Shown: piece by piece, positions 43,572 through 51,775 of the stretch | Layout of the letters: every line of letters begins with the position of its first letter | Position numbering within the stretch: the stretch's first letter is position 1 | NCBI RefSeq assembly: GCF_007994225.1 | Contig: NZ_VLLL01000006.1 | Location: 620,001-684,000 of the forward strand | DNA length: 64,000 nt | Source: Stackebrandtia albiflava | GTDB lineage: Bacteria > Actinomycetota > Actinomycetes > Mycobacteriales > Micromonosporaceae | Direction of reading: 5' to 3' | The notes under the pieces: generated by a model | Database searches by the model: none | Seen by the model: the letters and a program-made list of their open reading frames with translations, nothing else | What the model was told of the DNA's origin: nothing | Made by a program: the position numbers and the translations under genes

Positions 43572-44432
43572 ATGACCACGGCGACCCTGCTCCCCCCGGA
43601 CCCGGTGCCGCTGCACCGGCTCTGCGTGCCCCGCCCCGACACGGTCCCGGTCGCGGTCGGCGACTTCGACTCGATAGGCCCGGAGTCGCGCGCCGAGTAC
43701 CCGCACCGGCACACCTTCTACGAGGTGGTCCTGGTGACCGGCGGACGCGGCGAACACGTCATCGACTTCGACCGGCACCGGCTCGGCCCGCCGCACCTGG
43801 GCCTCATCACCCCGGGGCAGGTGCACTACTGGCGGGACGTCACCGGTCTGCGTGGCCGGGTACTGCTGTTCTCCGAGGCGTTCTTCATCGCCCGGCCCGC
43901 CGACCGGCGGATCTGGCGGCGACTGGCGCACCGGCCCTGGCTCGCGCTGACCACCGCCCAGGCGGGCCAGCTCGACAGCCTGCTCGGCCAGATGGAGGCC
44001 GAGCACCGGGCCGCCGGATCCGACTTCGTGAGCGTGATGCAGGCGTTCCTGCACGTCCTGCTGGTGCGCGCCACCCGGGTCGCCGGTGCGGCGTCGGGCG
44101 GTCGCGAGAACGACGGCTCGGTGGCGCAGCGGTTCTCCCGGCTGCTGGCGGACGGTGACGGGCCGCCCGAGTCGGTGCGGGAGTACGCCGACCGGCTGGG
44201 CGTCTCGGCGGGTCACCTGTGCGAGGCGGTCAAGACGGTCACGGGCCGCACCCCCGGGCAGCTCATCAGGGAGTCCCGGATCCTCCAGGCGCGGCGGCTG
44301 CTCGGCGGCACCGATCTGACCGTCGGCCAGGTGTCCCGGCGGTTGGGATTCGCCGACCCCGCCTACTTCTGCCGGTTCTTCCGCCGCGAGACCGGTATGA
44401 CGCCGACCGGTTTCCGCCGCGTCGTCGGGTGA
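43572..44432 (+). CDS. AraC family transcriptional regulator
   Basis: A 286-residue regulator: N-terminal cupin-like sensor with HRHTFYEVVLVTGGRGEHVIDF, then the double HTH at about residues 190-286 (VREYADRLGVSAGHLCEAVKTVTGRTPGQLI ... FADPAYFCRFFRRETGMTPTGFR). It lies upstream of and in the same direction as the secreted intradiol dioxygenase gene, so control of that gene is likely, but 395 bp separate them. A possible autorepressor site overlaps its own promoter. Confidence 0.9.
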   Translation: MTTATLLPPDPVPLHRLCVPRPDTVPVAVGDFDSIGPESRAEYPHRHTFYEVVLVTGGRGEHVIDFDRHRLGPPHLGLITPGQVHYWRDVTGLRGRVLLFSEAFFIARPADRRIWRRLAHRPWLALTTAQAGQLDSLLGQMEAEHRAAGSDFVSVMQAFLHVLLVRATRVAGAASGGRENDGSVAQRFSRLLADGDGPPESVREYADRLGVSAGHLCEAVKTVTGRTPGQLIRESRILQARRLLGGTDLTVGQVSRRLGFADPAYFCRFFRRETGMTPTGFRRVVG

Positions 44433-44827
44433 AATCACCACGACACCCGAAGCAAGTCCATCGACTCTTCTCTATGTGACGCATAACGTCGAGTGCAGCG
44501 TCCGCTACCGGCGTCGGTCCGGGGACACGCCCGGACGACCGGCTCACCCCGGTCGCCCGGGCGCCCCCGGGACGACGGAGTGACCGGGCGTGGACGCCGC
44601 GGACGGGTGCCGGCGGTGGTCACGTCGCCGCCGCCGACACCCGCCGGGAGATTCGGTCCGTGCGCCGTGGCCGTTCGGTCGCGGGTGCGGATGCCGGGCG
44701 AATGGGCCGACGGGTCCCGGAGGCGGTACCCCGGGACCCGTCGGGTTCCCCGTCCCCCGCCCACCGGCGGCCGGGCGCGCCGCGACGACCACCGGCCCGA
44801 CCGCCGTCACACGAGAAGGAGCACACG
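44433..44827. other. Intergenic region upstream of the dioxygenase
   Basis: No gene. It holds the 10-bp inverted repeat described at 44709-44742 and several G/C-rich stretches. No -35/-10 pair stands out. Confidence 0.55.
44709..44742. promoter_or_regulatory. Inverted repeat upstream of the dioxygenase gene
   Basis: GACGGGTCCC (44709-44718) and GGGACCCGTC (44733-44742), a perfect 10-bp repeat with 14-base spacer, ending 85 bp before the dioxygenase start. It could be an operator or a 5' UTR stem. Confidence 0.45.
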
Positions 44828-45658
44828 ATGACCGAGCCCGCAGCCGACCGGCCGGAGCCGGAGCAGGCCACCGAGACCGGGATAACCCGCAAGAAGCTGC
44901 TGAAGGCGGCGATGGTGGCGTTGCCCGCCCCCCTCATCATGGCCGCGACCGCCCCGATGGCCATGGCCGGGCAGGACGGCGCCACCACCGGTCCGCTGGA
45001 GGTGACGCCGGAGTGCGACGACGGCGACGACCCGACGCCGCCGCAGATGGAGGGGCCGTACTTCAAACCCAATTCGCCGCAACGGTCCAGCCTGGTCGAC
45101 GGGCCGGGCACCCGACTGACCGTGGCCGGGTATGTGTTCGGACTGGCCTGCCAACCGATCTCCGGTGTCCTGCTCGACTTCTGGCTCGCCGACAACGGCG
45201 GTGCCTACGACAACGTCACCTACCGGTTCCGCGGCCACCAGTACACGGACTCGCAGGGCGCGTTCCACCTGACGACGATCGTCCCCGGCCTGTACCCGGG
45301 CAGGACCCGTCACATCCACGTCAAGGCCCAGGCCCCCGGCCGGCCGATCCTCACCACGCAGCTCTACTTCCCGAACGAGCCGCGCAACAACACCGACGCG
45401 CTGTTCGATCCGAGACTGCTGATGACCGTCCACAGTGCCGGCGGCGGGCGCGAGGCGACCTTCGACTTCGTGTTGAACGTCCCGCAGGACCCGGGGACCG
45501 AACCGCCGCCCACGGGTGGGAGCTGGCGCGCCGGCACCTCCTACCGGGTGGGCGACGAGGTCACCTACGGCGGTGTCACCTACCGGTGCCGGATCGCGCA
45601 CACCGCGACGGCGGGCTGGGAACCACCCCACACGCCCGCCCTGTGGCAGCCGGTCTGA
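44828..45658 (+). CDS. Secreted intradiol dioxygenase with chitin/cellulose-binding CBM5/12 module
   Basis: A 276-residue protein with a Tat-like signal region (ITRKKLLKAAMVALPAPLIMA). The core is an intradiol ring-cleavage dioxygenase: QMEGPYF... and the metal motif region with Tyr and HIHVKAQAPG. After a Pro/Gly linker the C-terminus SWRAGTSYRVGDEVTYGGVTYRCRIAHTA is a CBM5/12 module. A Streptomyces enzyme of this kind (SACTE_2871) is known to cleave catechols from lignin, so extracellular catechol cleavage on plant polymer is expected. RBS AAGGAG before ATG 44828. Confidence 0.88.
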   Translation: MTEPAADRPEPEQATETGITRKKLLKAAMVALPAPLIMAATAPMAMAGQDGATTGPLEVTPECDDGDDPTPPQMEGPYFKPNSPQRSSLVDGPGTRLTVAGYVFGLACQPISGVLLDFWLADNGGAYDNVTYRFRGHQYTDSQGAFHLTTIVPGLYPGRTRHIHVKAQAPGRPILTTQLYFPNEPRNNTDALFDPRLLMTVHSAGGGREATFDFVLNVPQDPGTEPPPTGGSWRAGTSYRVGDEVTYGGVTYRCRIAHTATAGWEPPHTPALWQPV

Positions 45659-45704
45659 CCCACGGGAACCGGCTTGGCAATGGGAGGGTTCGGGTGGGGG
45701 CGGG

Positions 45705-46442
45705 TCAGCCCACGGCGACGCCGAACAGGGTCCCGATGACGTAGGTGACCGTCATGGTCAGCACCCCCACGCCCACGTTCCGCAGCACCGCCCGGCCCTT
45801 CCCCGCCCGGCCCAGGCGGGCACTGACGTACCCGGTGAGCGCCAGCGCGAGGGTGACCGCCACGGCCGTCGCCCACACCCGCCAGCCGGCGGGCGTCAAG
45901 GTCATGGCCGCCAGCGGCAGCGTCGCGCCGATCGCGAAGGACAGGCTCGACGCGCCGGCGGCGTGCCACGGATTGGTGTACTCGTCAGGATCGATGCCGA
46001 GTTCCATCTCGCTGTGGGCGCGCAGCGCGTCCCGTTCGGTCAGCTCCCGGGCGACCCTGGCCGCCAGTTCGGGCGACAGTCCCCGCTCCTCGTACATGTC
46101 GGCCAGTTCGCGTTCCTCCGCCTCGGGCATGGTGGCGAGCTCGTAAGCCTCCAACCGGACCATTGCCCGTTCCGTGTCGCGTTGCGTGCTGACCGACACG
46201 TACTCGCCGCCGGCCATCGACAACGCACCGGCCACCAGTCCGGCGATGCCGGAGGCGGCCAGAGCGGTGTGGCCCGCGTCCGCGCCGGCGACGCCGACGA
46301 CGAGGCCCGCCACCGACACGATCCCGTCGTTGGCTCCCAGCACACCGGCGCGCAACCAGTTGAGGCGGCTGCCGAGTGAGGCGCCGTGTGGTTCGTGGGC
46401 GTGAGGTGTGGTCATGGCGTCGGGTGAGAGCTCCTGGAACAT
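45705..46442 (-). CDS. VIT1/CCC1 family iron/manganese transporter
   Basis: A membrane protein of about 240 residues with five helices, resembling VIT1/CCC1 metal transporters: WLRAGVLGANDGIVSVAGLVVGVAGA near the start and a later TLPLAAMTL segment. The middle cytosolic part (ELATMPEAEERELADMYEERGLSPELAARVAREL) is the metal-binding region of this family with many Glu. It should move Fe2+ or Mn2+ out of the cytosol. The ATG is at 46442 or, better by homolog length, 46415 (MTTPHAH...). Confidence 0.85.
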   Translation of the reverse strand: MFQELSPDAMTTPHAHEPHGASLGSRLNWLRAGVLGANDGIVSVAGLVVGVAGADAGHTALAASGIAGLVAGALSMAGGEYVSVSTQRDTERAMVRLEAYELATMPEAEERELADMYEERGLSPELAARVARELTERDALRAHSEMELGIDPDEYTNPWHAAGASSLSFAIGATLPLAAMTLTPAGWRVWATAVAVTLALALTGYVSARLGRAGKGRAVLRNVGVGVLTMTVTYVIGTLFGVAVG

Positions 46443-46560
46443 CGGACTGTCTGGCTCGGAACGTTCGAAAGTGCGTGGTGGCGTTGTCGTCGTCCCAGGT
46501 GGGACGCCCCTCCCCGATCAGACGCCGACAGTCTAGAAGCCCTGCCACCGCCGACCCATG

Positions 46561-46992
46561 TCACCCGCCGCTCCGGGAGGGCCGCAGTGCCCGGTCGATG
46601 CGGCCGGCCACCTCCCGCCAGTGCGCCAGCATCGCCTCACGTTCCGCGGCGTCCCGCAGTCTCTCCTGGTGGAAGGCGACGGTGGTGCCGGTCGCGGCGG
46701 GTATGAGCGTGATCTGGAGCGTGGTGTCGTGGTCGAGGTCGCGTGGCCGCCATGTCAGGCGGATGCGGCGGTACTCGGTGTACCCCCGGACCTCACCGGT
46801 GACGCCGTCGGCGGTCGAGTAGGCGGCGTGTCGTTCGGTCGGCAGCGTGGTGGTGTCGCCGAGCCAGACCGGCAGGCCCTCGCCCACCAGGTAGTGCCAC
46901 GTGTCGGTGAGGTCGGCGGGAACCGTCCGGCGGACGCCCATCTGCCAACCGGCGTCGGCGGTGAGTCCGGTGGGCCGTGTCGGTGTCGTCAT
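46561..46992 (-). CDS. SRPBCC (AHSA1-like) domain protein
   Basis: A 143-residue SRPBCC-fold protein with the usual WHYLV...VWLG opening and TTVAFHQERLRDAAEREAMLAHWREVA toward the end, typical of AHSA1/polyketide-cyclase-like small-ligand proteins. Function unknown. It starts with ATG 46992 six bases from a TATACT box, so the message is probably leaderless. It diverges from the CGNR gene. Confidence 0.8.
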   Translation of the reverse strand: MTTPTRPTGLTADAGWQMGVRRTVPADLTDTWHYLVGEGLPVWLGDTTTLPTERHAAYSTADGVTGEVRGYTEYRRIRLTWRPRDLDHDTTLQITLIPAATGTTVAFHQERLRDAAEREAMLAHWREVAGRIDRALRPSRSGG

Positions 46993-47013
46993 GACACCAG
47001 TATAATCGGTGTC
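46993..47013. promoter_or_regulatory. Shared divergent promoter with GACACC-N9-GGTGTC operator
   Basis: GACACC (46993-46998) and GGTGTC (47008-47013) form a perfect 6-bp inverted repeat whose two ends abut the start codons of both genes. It encloses TATAAT (47001-47006, plus) and the opposite TATACT (46999-47004, minus). Each -10 lies 6-7 bases from its start codon, so both transcripts should be leaderless. Confidence 0.65.
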
Positions 47014-47595
47014 GTGATCTCGGGACAGATTCTCACCGCCCCCGACGGCCACCGCTGGCACTTCGACGCGGGCACGCTGTCACTCGACTTCGGTTACACC
47101 GGCGACTTCGGCTGGAACGAACCGGTCTGGGAACAGTTGCACGAGGCCGGCGATCTGACGGAGTGGCTTCGTGACCACGTACACCCCGGGGTGACCGAGG
47201 CCGGCCCGGACGACCTCGCCGAAGCCCGCCGGCTGCGTGCCGCGGTGGTCGCCGCCGCACGCCACCACGTCGGAGTCGCCGACGCCGACGCCGAGGCGTC
47301 CGCCGTCATCGACGTGTTCGCCGCAGGACCCGACATTCCGCCCCAACTGGTCCCGGCGGTACCCGAAGGTGGTTGGCCGGTCCACAGTGCTCTCGCGGTC
47401 GTCGCGCGTGACGCGGTCGAGACCTTCTCGGGAGACCTGGACCGTTTCCGGATGTGCGGCGGGGAGAACTGCCGCCTGATATTCGTCGACAACTCGCGGC
47501 CCGGCCGCCGCCGCTGGTGCTCCATGCGGCGCTGCGGAAACCGGGTGAAGATGCAGGCCCGCCGCACCCGGAGGGCGGACTCCACCGCGGGCTGA
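47014..47595 (+). CDS. CGNR zinc-finger (ABATE-type) regulator-like protein
   Basis: A 193-residue protein: N-terminal ABATE-like helical domain and C-terminal treble clef with CGGENCRLIFVDNSRPGRRRWCSMRRCGNR, the hallmark of CGNR zinc-finger proteins, which are predicted DNA-binding regulators with a stress-sensing N-domain. GTG 47014 lies 8 bases from the TATAAT box, so translation is probably leaderless. It shares a palindromic promoter with the divergent SRPBCC gene and is the natural regulator of both. Confidence 0.88.
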   Translation: MISGQILTAPDGHRWHFDAGTLSLDFGYTGDFGWNEPVWEQLHEAGDLTEWLRDHVHPGVTEAGPDDLAEARRLRAAVVAAARHHVGVADADAEASAVIDVFAAGPDIPPQLVPAVPEGGWPVHSALAVVARDAVETFSGDLDRFRMCGGENCRLIFVDNSRPGRRRWCSMRRCGNRVKMQARRTRRADSTAG

Positions 47596-47604
47596 ACCCG
47601 GGAG

Positions 47605-48564
47605 TCAGCCGGTCGGCGGCGCGGGGAGGCGCACGGAACCGGTCTCCGCGCCGAGACCGTCCAGTGCCCGCAGCGCCGTGTCCACGGCCTTCTCGGTGCG
47701 GCCCTGATCGGGCTCCCCCGGATCCAGCAGCAGGGGCAGCGAGTCCAGCAGCAGCACGTCCAGATGCGGGCGGAGCCGCCGATCGCACAGGGCGGCGGCG
47801 TCCACGGACTCGTAGCGGCGCAACGCCTCGCCCAATCGGGTGGTGACGCCGCTGGACCGCCCCGACATCGGGGCCAGCCGCAGGATGCCTCGACGCAGGG
47901 TGGTGAGCGCGCGGTTGTCGCCCGTGGTCGTCCACACCGCCCGCCGCGCCGGTGAATCCGGGCGCAGCAGGATGCCGATGACGAGGCTGATCAGGTTCGC
48001 CCGCCGGTATCGCGCCGCCAGGGCGTACGCGGCCAGGCCGGATCCCACGAACAGACCGAGGAAACTACCGAGCTGGACGTGTATCGGCCGGTCCATGGCG
48101 GGCCAGCCCGCCACGACGAAACCGGTCAGCACCGCCACCGGCGCGAAGGGCGCGGCGTTGATCCGGCTGAACAGCCGCAGCGTGTCGGCGCTGATGTGGC
48201 CGTCTATCTCCAGGTCCAGGATGTCCCGCCACAGCCGGTGGTAACGGATCGCGGTACCGAACACGGCGACCGCGGCGACGACGAGCCCGGTCGCGACGGC
48301 GCGGGTCAGCATGACACCGAAGCCGGGCGGATCGGTGTCGAGGACGAAGTGGACGATCAGGATCACCAGCAGGGTTCCCGCCGTCGCCACGACCGACGCG
48401 AGCAGGAACATAGCGGCCATGAAGACCCGGTGAACGGCACCGGTGCGGTCGGCGAGACTGACCTGCGTGGAGACCACCGCGAACGCCTCGGCGACACCGA
48501 TTCCCAACGCCCCGGTGATCAGCGTCCCGGTGACGAGTTGGAACAGGAATTCATACAGCACCAT
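47605..48564 (-). CDS. Membrane protein with cytosolic C-terminal half, unknown
   Basis: A 319-residue protein with about five membrane helices (near 5-30, 48-78, 88-112, 135-160, 165-195) and a roughly 120-residue helical C-terminal part that is charged and cytosolic (LRRGILRLAPMSG...). No family recognised. It starts at ATG 48564 and ends 10 bp from the convergent CGNR gene. No function can be assigned. Confidence 0.78.
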   Translation of the reverse strand: MVLYEFLFQLVTGTLITGALGIGVAEAFAVVSTQVSLADRTGAVHRVFMAAMFLLASVVATAGTLLVILIVHFVLDTDPPGFGVMLTRAVATGLVVAAVAVFGTAIRYHRLWRDILDLEIDGHISADTLRLFSRINAAPFAPVAVLTGFVVAGWPAMDRPIHVQLGSFLGLFVGSGLAAYALAARYRRANLISLVIGILLRPDSPARRAVWTTTGDNRALTTLRRGILRLAPMSGRSSGVTTRLGEALRRYESVDAAALCDRRLRPHLDVLLLDSLPLLLDPGEPDQGRTEKAVDTALRALDGLGAETGSVRLPAPPTG

Positions 48565-48611
48565 GTCTAAGTTCCGCTCTGCCGAGTCGTCGAGTGCCTG
48601 GAACGGTCCGG

Positions 48612-49382
48612 TCAGGGAGTGTAACGATCCACCGCCCGGTCGGCAGCGCCCGTAACGGATCGGACGCCACGACAGTCCACAGGGGTCGTATGTGCGGCGG
48701 TGCGGAATTCATGGGCGGCACCCGGTCGGGAACCGGGCACCGCCACTCCGAACATGTCCCGGCAACCGGGCAGACCCTCGACACGGACCTCACCGAACCG
48801 GCCGGGACGCCAGTCGGCGCGGTCGAGCCGGAGCCGTTCGATCACCCCGACCGCACCGTCACGGGCCACGCGCTCCAGCCCGTCGGGCCGGTACCCGAGT
48901 TTCTCCGACACCCTCCGGGACCGGGGGTTGTCGCTGAACGCCCCCGAGGTCGCGGTGACCGCGCCCAGGCCCTCGAACGCCAGGTGCAGCATCGCGGCCC
49001 GCATCCGGGTGCCGACACCGCCGCCCTGATGTGCCCGGCCCAGCCACGAACCGCTGTCCACCTCACCGGTTACGGCGAAGTCCACTCCGCGCATCGACTG
49101 GATGCCGACCGGCCGTCCGTCGCGGAACACCACCAGCGGAAGCGTCCAGCGGTGCGGTTCGAACGCCGACAGCAGTCGCCAGTGGTGCTGCAACACACTG
49201 CGCGCGACCGCCTCCGGCGCGCCCACGGTCCACGGCACCAGGAACGGCATGTGGTCGGCGGCGTGGACCCCGCCCGCCGCCACCTCGGCGAGCGCGGCGA
49301 GCTCCTCACCGACGGGCAGCCGCAGTTCGAGGTCACCGGGGGTCACCCGCAGTCCGTACAACGGGAGGTGGTCGATCAGCAT
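48612..49382 (-). CDS. GNAT family N-acetyltransferase (RimJ-like)
   Basis: A 256-residue GNAT acetyltransferase: GDLELRLPVGEELAALAEV opening, then the acetyl-CoA loop WLGRAHQGGGVGTRMRAAML with Q/RxxGxG/A, and SDNPRSRRVSEKLGY near the end. It likely acetylates an amino group of a protein or small molecule; substrate unknown. The C-terminal roughly 50 residues beyond the fold (PGSRPGAAHEFRTAAHT...) are not usual for the family and may be a run-on. ATG 49382 follows GGTGGTGG. Confidence 0.82.
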   Translation of the reverse strand: MLIDHLPLYGLRVTPGDLELRLPVGEELAALAEVAAGGVHAADHMPFLVPWTVGAPEAVARSVLQHHWRLLSAFEPHRWTLPLVVFRDGRPVGIQSMRGVDFAVTGEVDSGSWLGRAHQGGGVGTRMRAAMLHLAFEGLGAVTATSGAFSDNPRSRRVSEKLGYRPDGLERVARDGAVGVIERLRLDRADWRPGRFGEVRVEGLPGCRDMFGVAVPGSRPGAAHEFRTAAHTTPVDCRGVRSVTGAADRAVDRYTP

Positions 49383-49436
49383 GACCACCACCTTGCGGCG
49401 TGTCCGGCGCCACCGCCACCGGTTTACACGGAGGAC

Positions 49437-49481
49437 GAGCCGGACGCCGTGGCGGAAGCGGCCCGCCCCGGCGTCCGGCTC
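49437..49481 (-). terminator. Hairpin terminator of the TetM-like gene
   Basis: GAGCCGGACGCCG (49437-49449) and CGGCGTCCGGCTC (49469-49481), a perfect 13-bp stem, loop of 19 bases, just after the stop at 49493. Confidence 0.75.
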
Positions 49482-49492
49482 GGGCCGGCCGC

Positions 49493-51367
49493 TCACACGA
49501 TGGTCCGGAACCCGGCCGGTTCGGTCGTGAACACCGCCTCGCCCGAGGCCAGGCCGGGCAGCCGTTCCGTCAGGCCCCGGACCTCCGCCGCCCGGAGGGT
49601 GCCGCCGATCCGGTACGCCTCGCCATGCAGGCCCTGTGACGTCAGGGCCGCCCCCGCCTCGCCCAGGGCGATCAGCACCCTTCCGGCGGTGTGCGGCGGC
49701 ACGTCGAGCCCGAACCGGCTGACCGGTTCGCACACGACGGTTCCCACGGTCGTCAACGCCCGCTCCACGAGCACCGCGGTGAGCGCCCGGAAGTCCCCGC
49801 CGCCGCTCAACGCGTTGTCGAAGCCGGACCGGGTCAGCGTCACACGGCAGTCGGTGACCTCCCAGCCGTGCGGCCCGCGCCGCAGCGACGTGCGCAACGA
49901 CTCCTCCACGGCGGTGTGGAACGCCGCCGGAAGCGAACCCCGTTCGACCTCGATGCCGTAACGCACACCGGAATCCGGTTCGGCCGGCGCGAACCGCAGT
50001 CCGATCGTGGCGAGGTGGTGGGTGGTCGCCCACCTGCCCATCTCCTCCACGACCTCGACGGGGGCCGCCAGCCGTTCGACGTGTACGAGACGGGACGCCG
50101 AGAACGTCACCGCGACACCGAACTCCTCGGCCAGCATGGCGGCCAGCACCTGCTTCTGGATCTCCCCGTAAAGCTTCACCCGCAACCGGTTGTCCTCGGT
50201 GACCTCGGGTTGCACCAACGGGTCCCGTTCGGCGAGCGTGCGCAACGCGGTGGCGAGCCGACCGGTGTCGCCCGCGTCGACGGCGGTGACCTCGGTGTCG
50301 AGGGTCGGCCGCGCGAACAGTGCCGCCGGTCCCGCCGGCGCGACCCCGACGCCGTCACCGATACGGATCCCGGTGAGGCCGCTCACCTGCGCGATACCAC
50401 CCGCCGGAACGGCCCCGGGCACCGGAACCGCCCCGTGCCGGAATCCACGCACCGACACGATGCGCGCCCGCGCGGTGGTGGTCCCGCCGTCGGCCAGCCG
50501 GTGGTGGACCGTCACCTGCCGACGCGGCCGGAGCGTGCCGCGAAGCACCCGCAACATCGCGACGTTGCGGCCGTCGGGGCCGGGTTCGACCTTGAACACC
50601 ACGCCTTCGGCGGGACCGGCGGGGTCACCGGCGGCGGAGGGCAACAGTGCCGAGACGCCGTCGGCGAGATGGGATATGCCGGCTCCGGTCGCGGCCGATC
50701 CGAAGTAGACCGGACGTAGCCGTGCGGCGGCCGTGAGCCGCGCGAGGGGCGCCGTCAACTCGGGGACGGTGATCCGGCCGTCCGCGAGGTACCGGTCGAG
50801 GAGCGCCGAGTCCTCGTCGAGGAGTTCGACGGCCGCGGCGACCAGGTCGTCGTCCCGCCGGGGTACGACGGTCGCGTGCCGCCCGCCGAGTCCGTCGACC
50901 CGGTTCATCACGAGGAGGCGGGGAGACAGCGTGGCCAGGTCGTCGACCAGGGCCGTGTCGCGGGCACCCGCCCGGTCCACCTTGTTGACGAACAGGACGG
51001 TCGGGATGCCGAGCCGGTCGAGCGTGCGGGACAGCAGCCTGGTGTGGGGCTGTACCCCCTCCACCGCCGACACCACCAGCACCGCGCCGTCGAGGACGGC
51101 GACGGCCCGCTCCACCTCCGCGATGAAGTCGGCGTGGCCGGGCGTGTCGATCAGGTTGACGGTGCGCCCCGCCAACGGGAACGACACCACGGCGGACCGG
51201 ATCGTGATGCCGCGGCGGCGTTCCAGGGACAGCGTGTCGGTCTGGGTGTCACCGGAGTCGACGCTGCCGACCCGGTCGATGACGCCGGTGTGGTGCAGCA
51301 GCCGCTCGGTCAGGCTGGTCTTACCGGCGTCTACATGCGCGAGAATTCCCAGGTTGAGATAGGTCAA
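49493..51367 (-). CDS. TetM/Otr(A)-like translational GTPase
   Basis: A 624-residue EF-G-like protein. GTPase motifs: G1 AHVDAGKTSLTERLL, G2 RGITIRSAVV, G3 DTPGHADF, G4 NKVDRAG. The order of domains matches the TetM/Otr(A) class of ribosome-protection proteins, which remove tetracycline from the ribosome. Such genes are common in actinobacteria and need not confer resistance; the domain IV tip that acts on the drug was not checked. Starts ATG 51367. A perfect terminator follows. Confidence 0.88.
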   Translation of the reverse strand: MTYLNLGILAHVDAGKTSLTERLLHHTGVIDRVGSVDSGDTQTDTLSLERRRGITIRSAVVSFPLAGRTVNLIDTPGHADFIAEVERAVAVLDGAVLVVSAVEGVQPHTRLLSRTLDRLGIPTVLFVNKVDRAGARDTALVDDLATLSPRLLVMNRVDGLGGRHATVVPRRDDDLVAAAVELLDEDSALLDRYLADGRITVPELTAPLARLTAAARLRPVYFGSAATGAGISHLADGVSALLPSAAGDPAGPAEGVVFKVEPGPDGRNVAMLRVLRGTLRPRRQVTVHHRLADGGTTTARARIVSVRGFRHGAVPVPGAVPAGGIAQVSGLTGIRIGDGVGVAPAGPAALFARPTLDTEVTAVDAGDTGRLATALRTLAERDPLVQPEVTEDNRLRVKLYGEIQKQVLAAMLAEEFGVAVTFSASRLVHVERLAAPVEVVEEMGRWATTHHLATIGLRFAPAEPDSGVRYGIEVERGSLPAAFHTAVEESLRTSLRRGPHGWEVTDCRVTLTRSGFDNALSGGGDFRALTAVLVERALTTVGTVVCEPVSRFGLDVPPHTAGRVLIALGEAGAALTSQGLHGEAYRIGGTLRAAEVRGLTERLPGLASGEAVFTTEPAGFRTIV

Positions 51368-51627
51368 GTGACGTGTTCCTCATGCGGACGGACAACTGGA
51401 TGACTGGGGTTTCGGCCAGCTGTCGGCGCATGTCGGTCTCCTCACCTGGGATTTCGGGACAGCGTGACGCTAATCGCGTGGCGAAGCCGCCCGCAACCGG
51501 TTTTCGTCACCCGACCCGTCCCCGGCCCGGTCCGCCCTGCGGTACACGTCTGCGCGGATTCCGAGGCGAACCATTACGACCTCCGTCCGCTCATCATGGA
51601 AGCGGATCGGCTGAGCCGTGACGACCA

Positions 51628-51741
51628 TCAGCTGTGCGAAGGACTCTCAGGCCCACCGACGAAGACGGCGGTGCGCCCGTCGGGTTCGTTCACGAACTGG
51701 TCTACATCGACGGCGGCCATGGCGTCGGCGACCGTGGTCAC
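51628..51741 (-). CDS. 37-codon ORF at the end of the deaminase operon
   Basis: GTG 51741 follows GAAGGGA at eight bases and encodes VTTVADAMAAVDVDQFVNEP and a further 17 residues ending in SHS, stopping at 51628. It lies 34 bp past the deformylase stop on the same strand, so it is likely part of that operon. Too short for family assignment. Confidence 0.45.
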   Translation of the reverse strand: MTTVADAMAAVDVDQFVNEPDGRTAVFVGGPESPSHS

Positions 51742-51775
51742 GCGGTCATCCCTTCATGCGTGATGAATAGGGCTT

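Noticed and set aside
51464..51763. 99-codon open frame on the plus strand
   Set aside because: It covers the region upstream of the TetM-like gene and the 37-codon minus ORF, and has no RBS or protein-like pattern.
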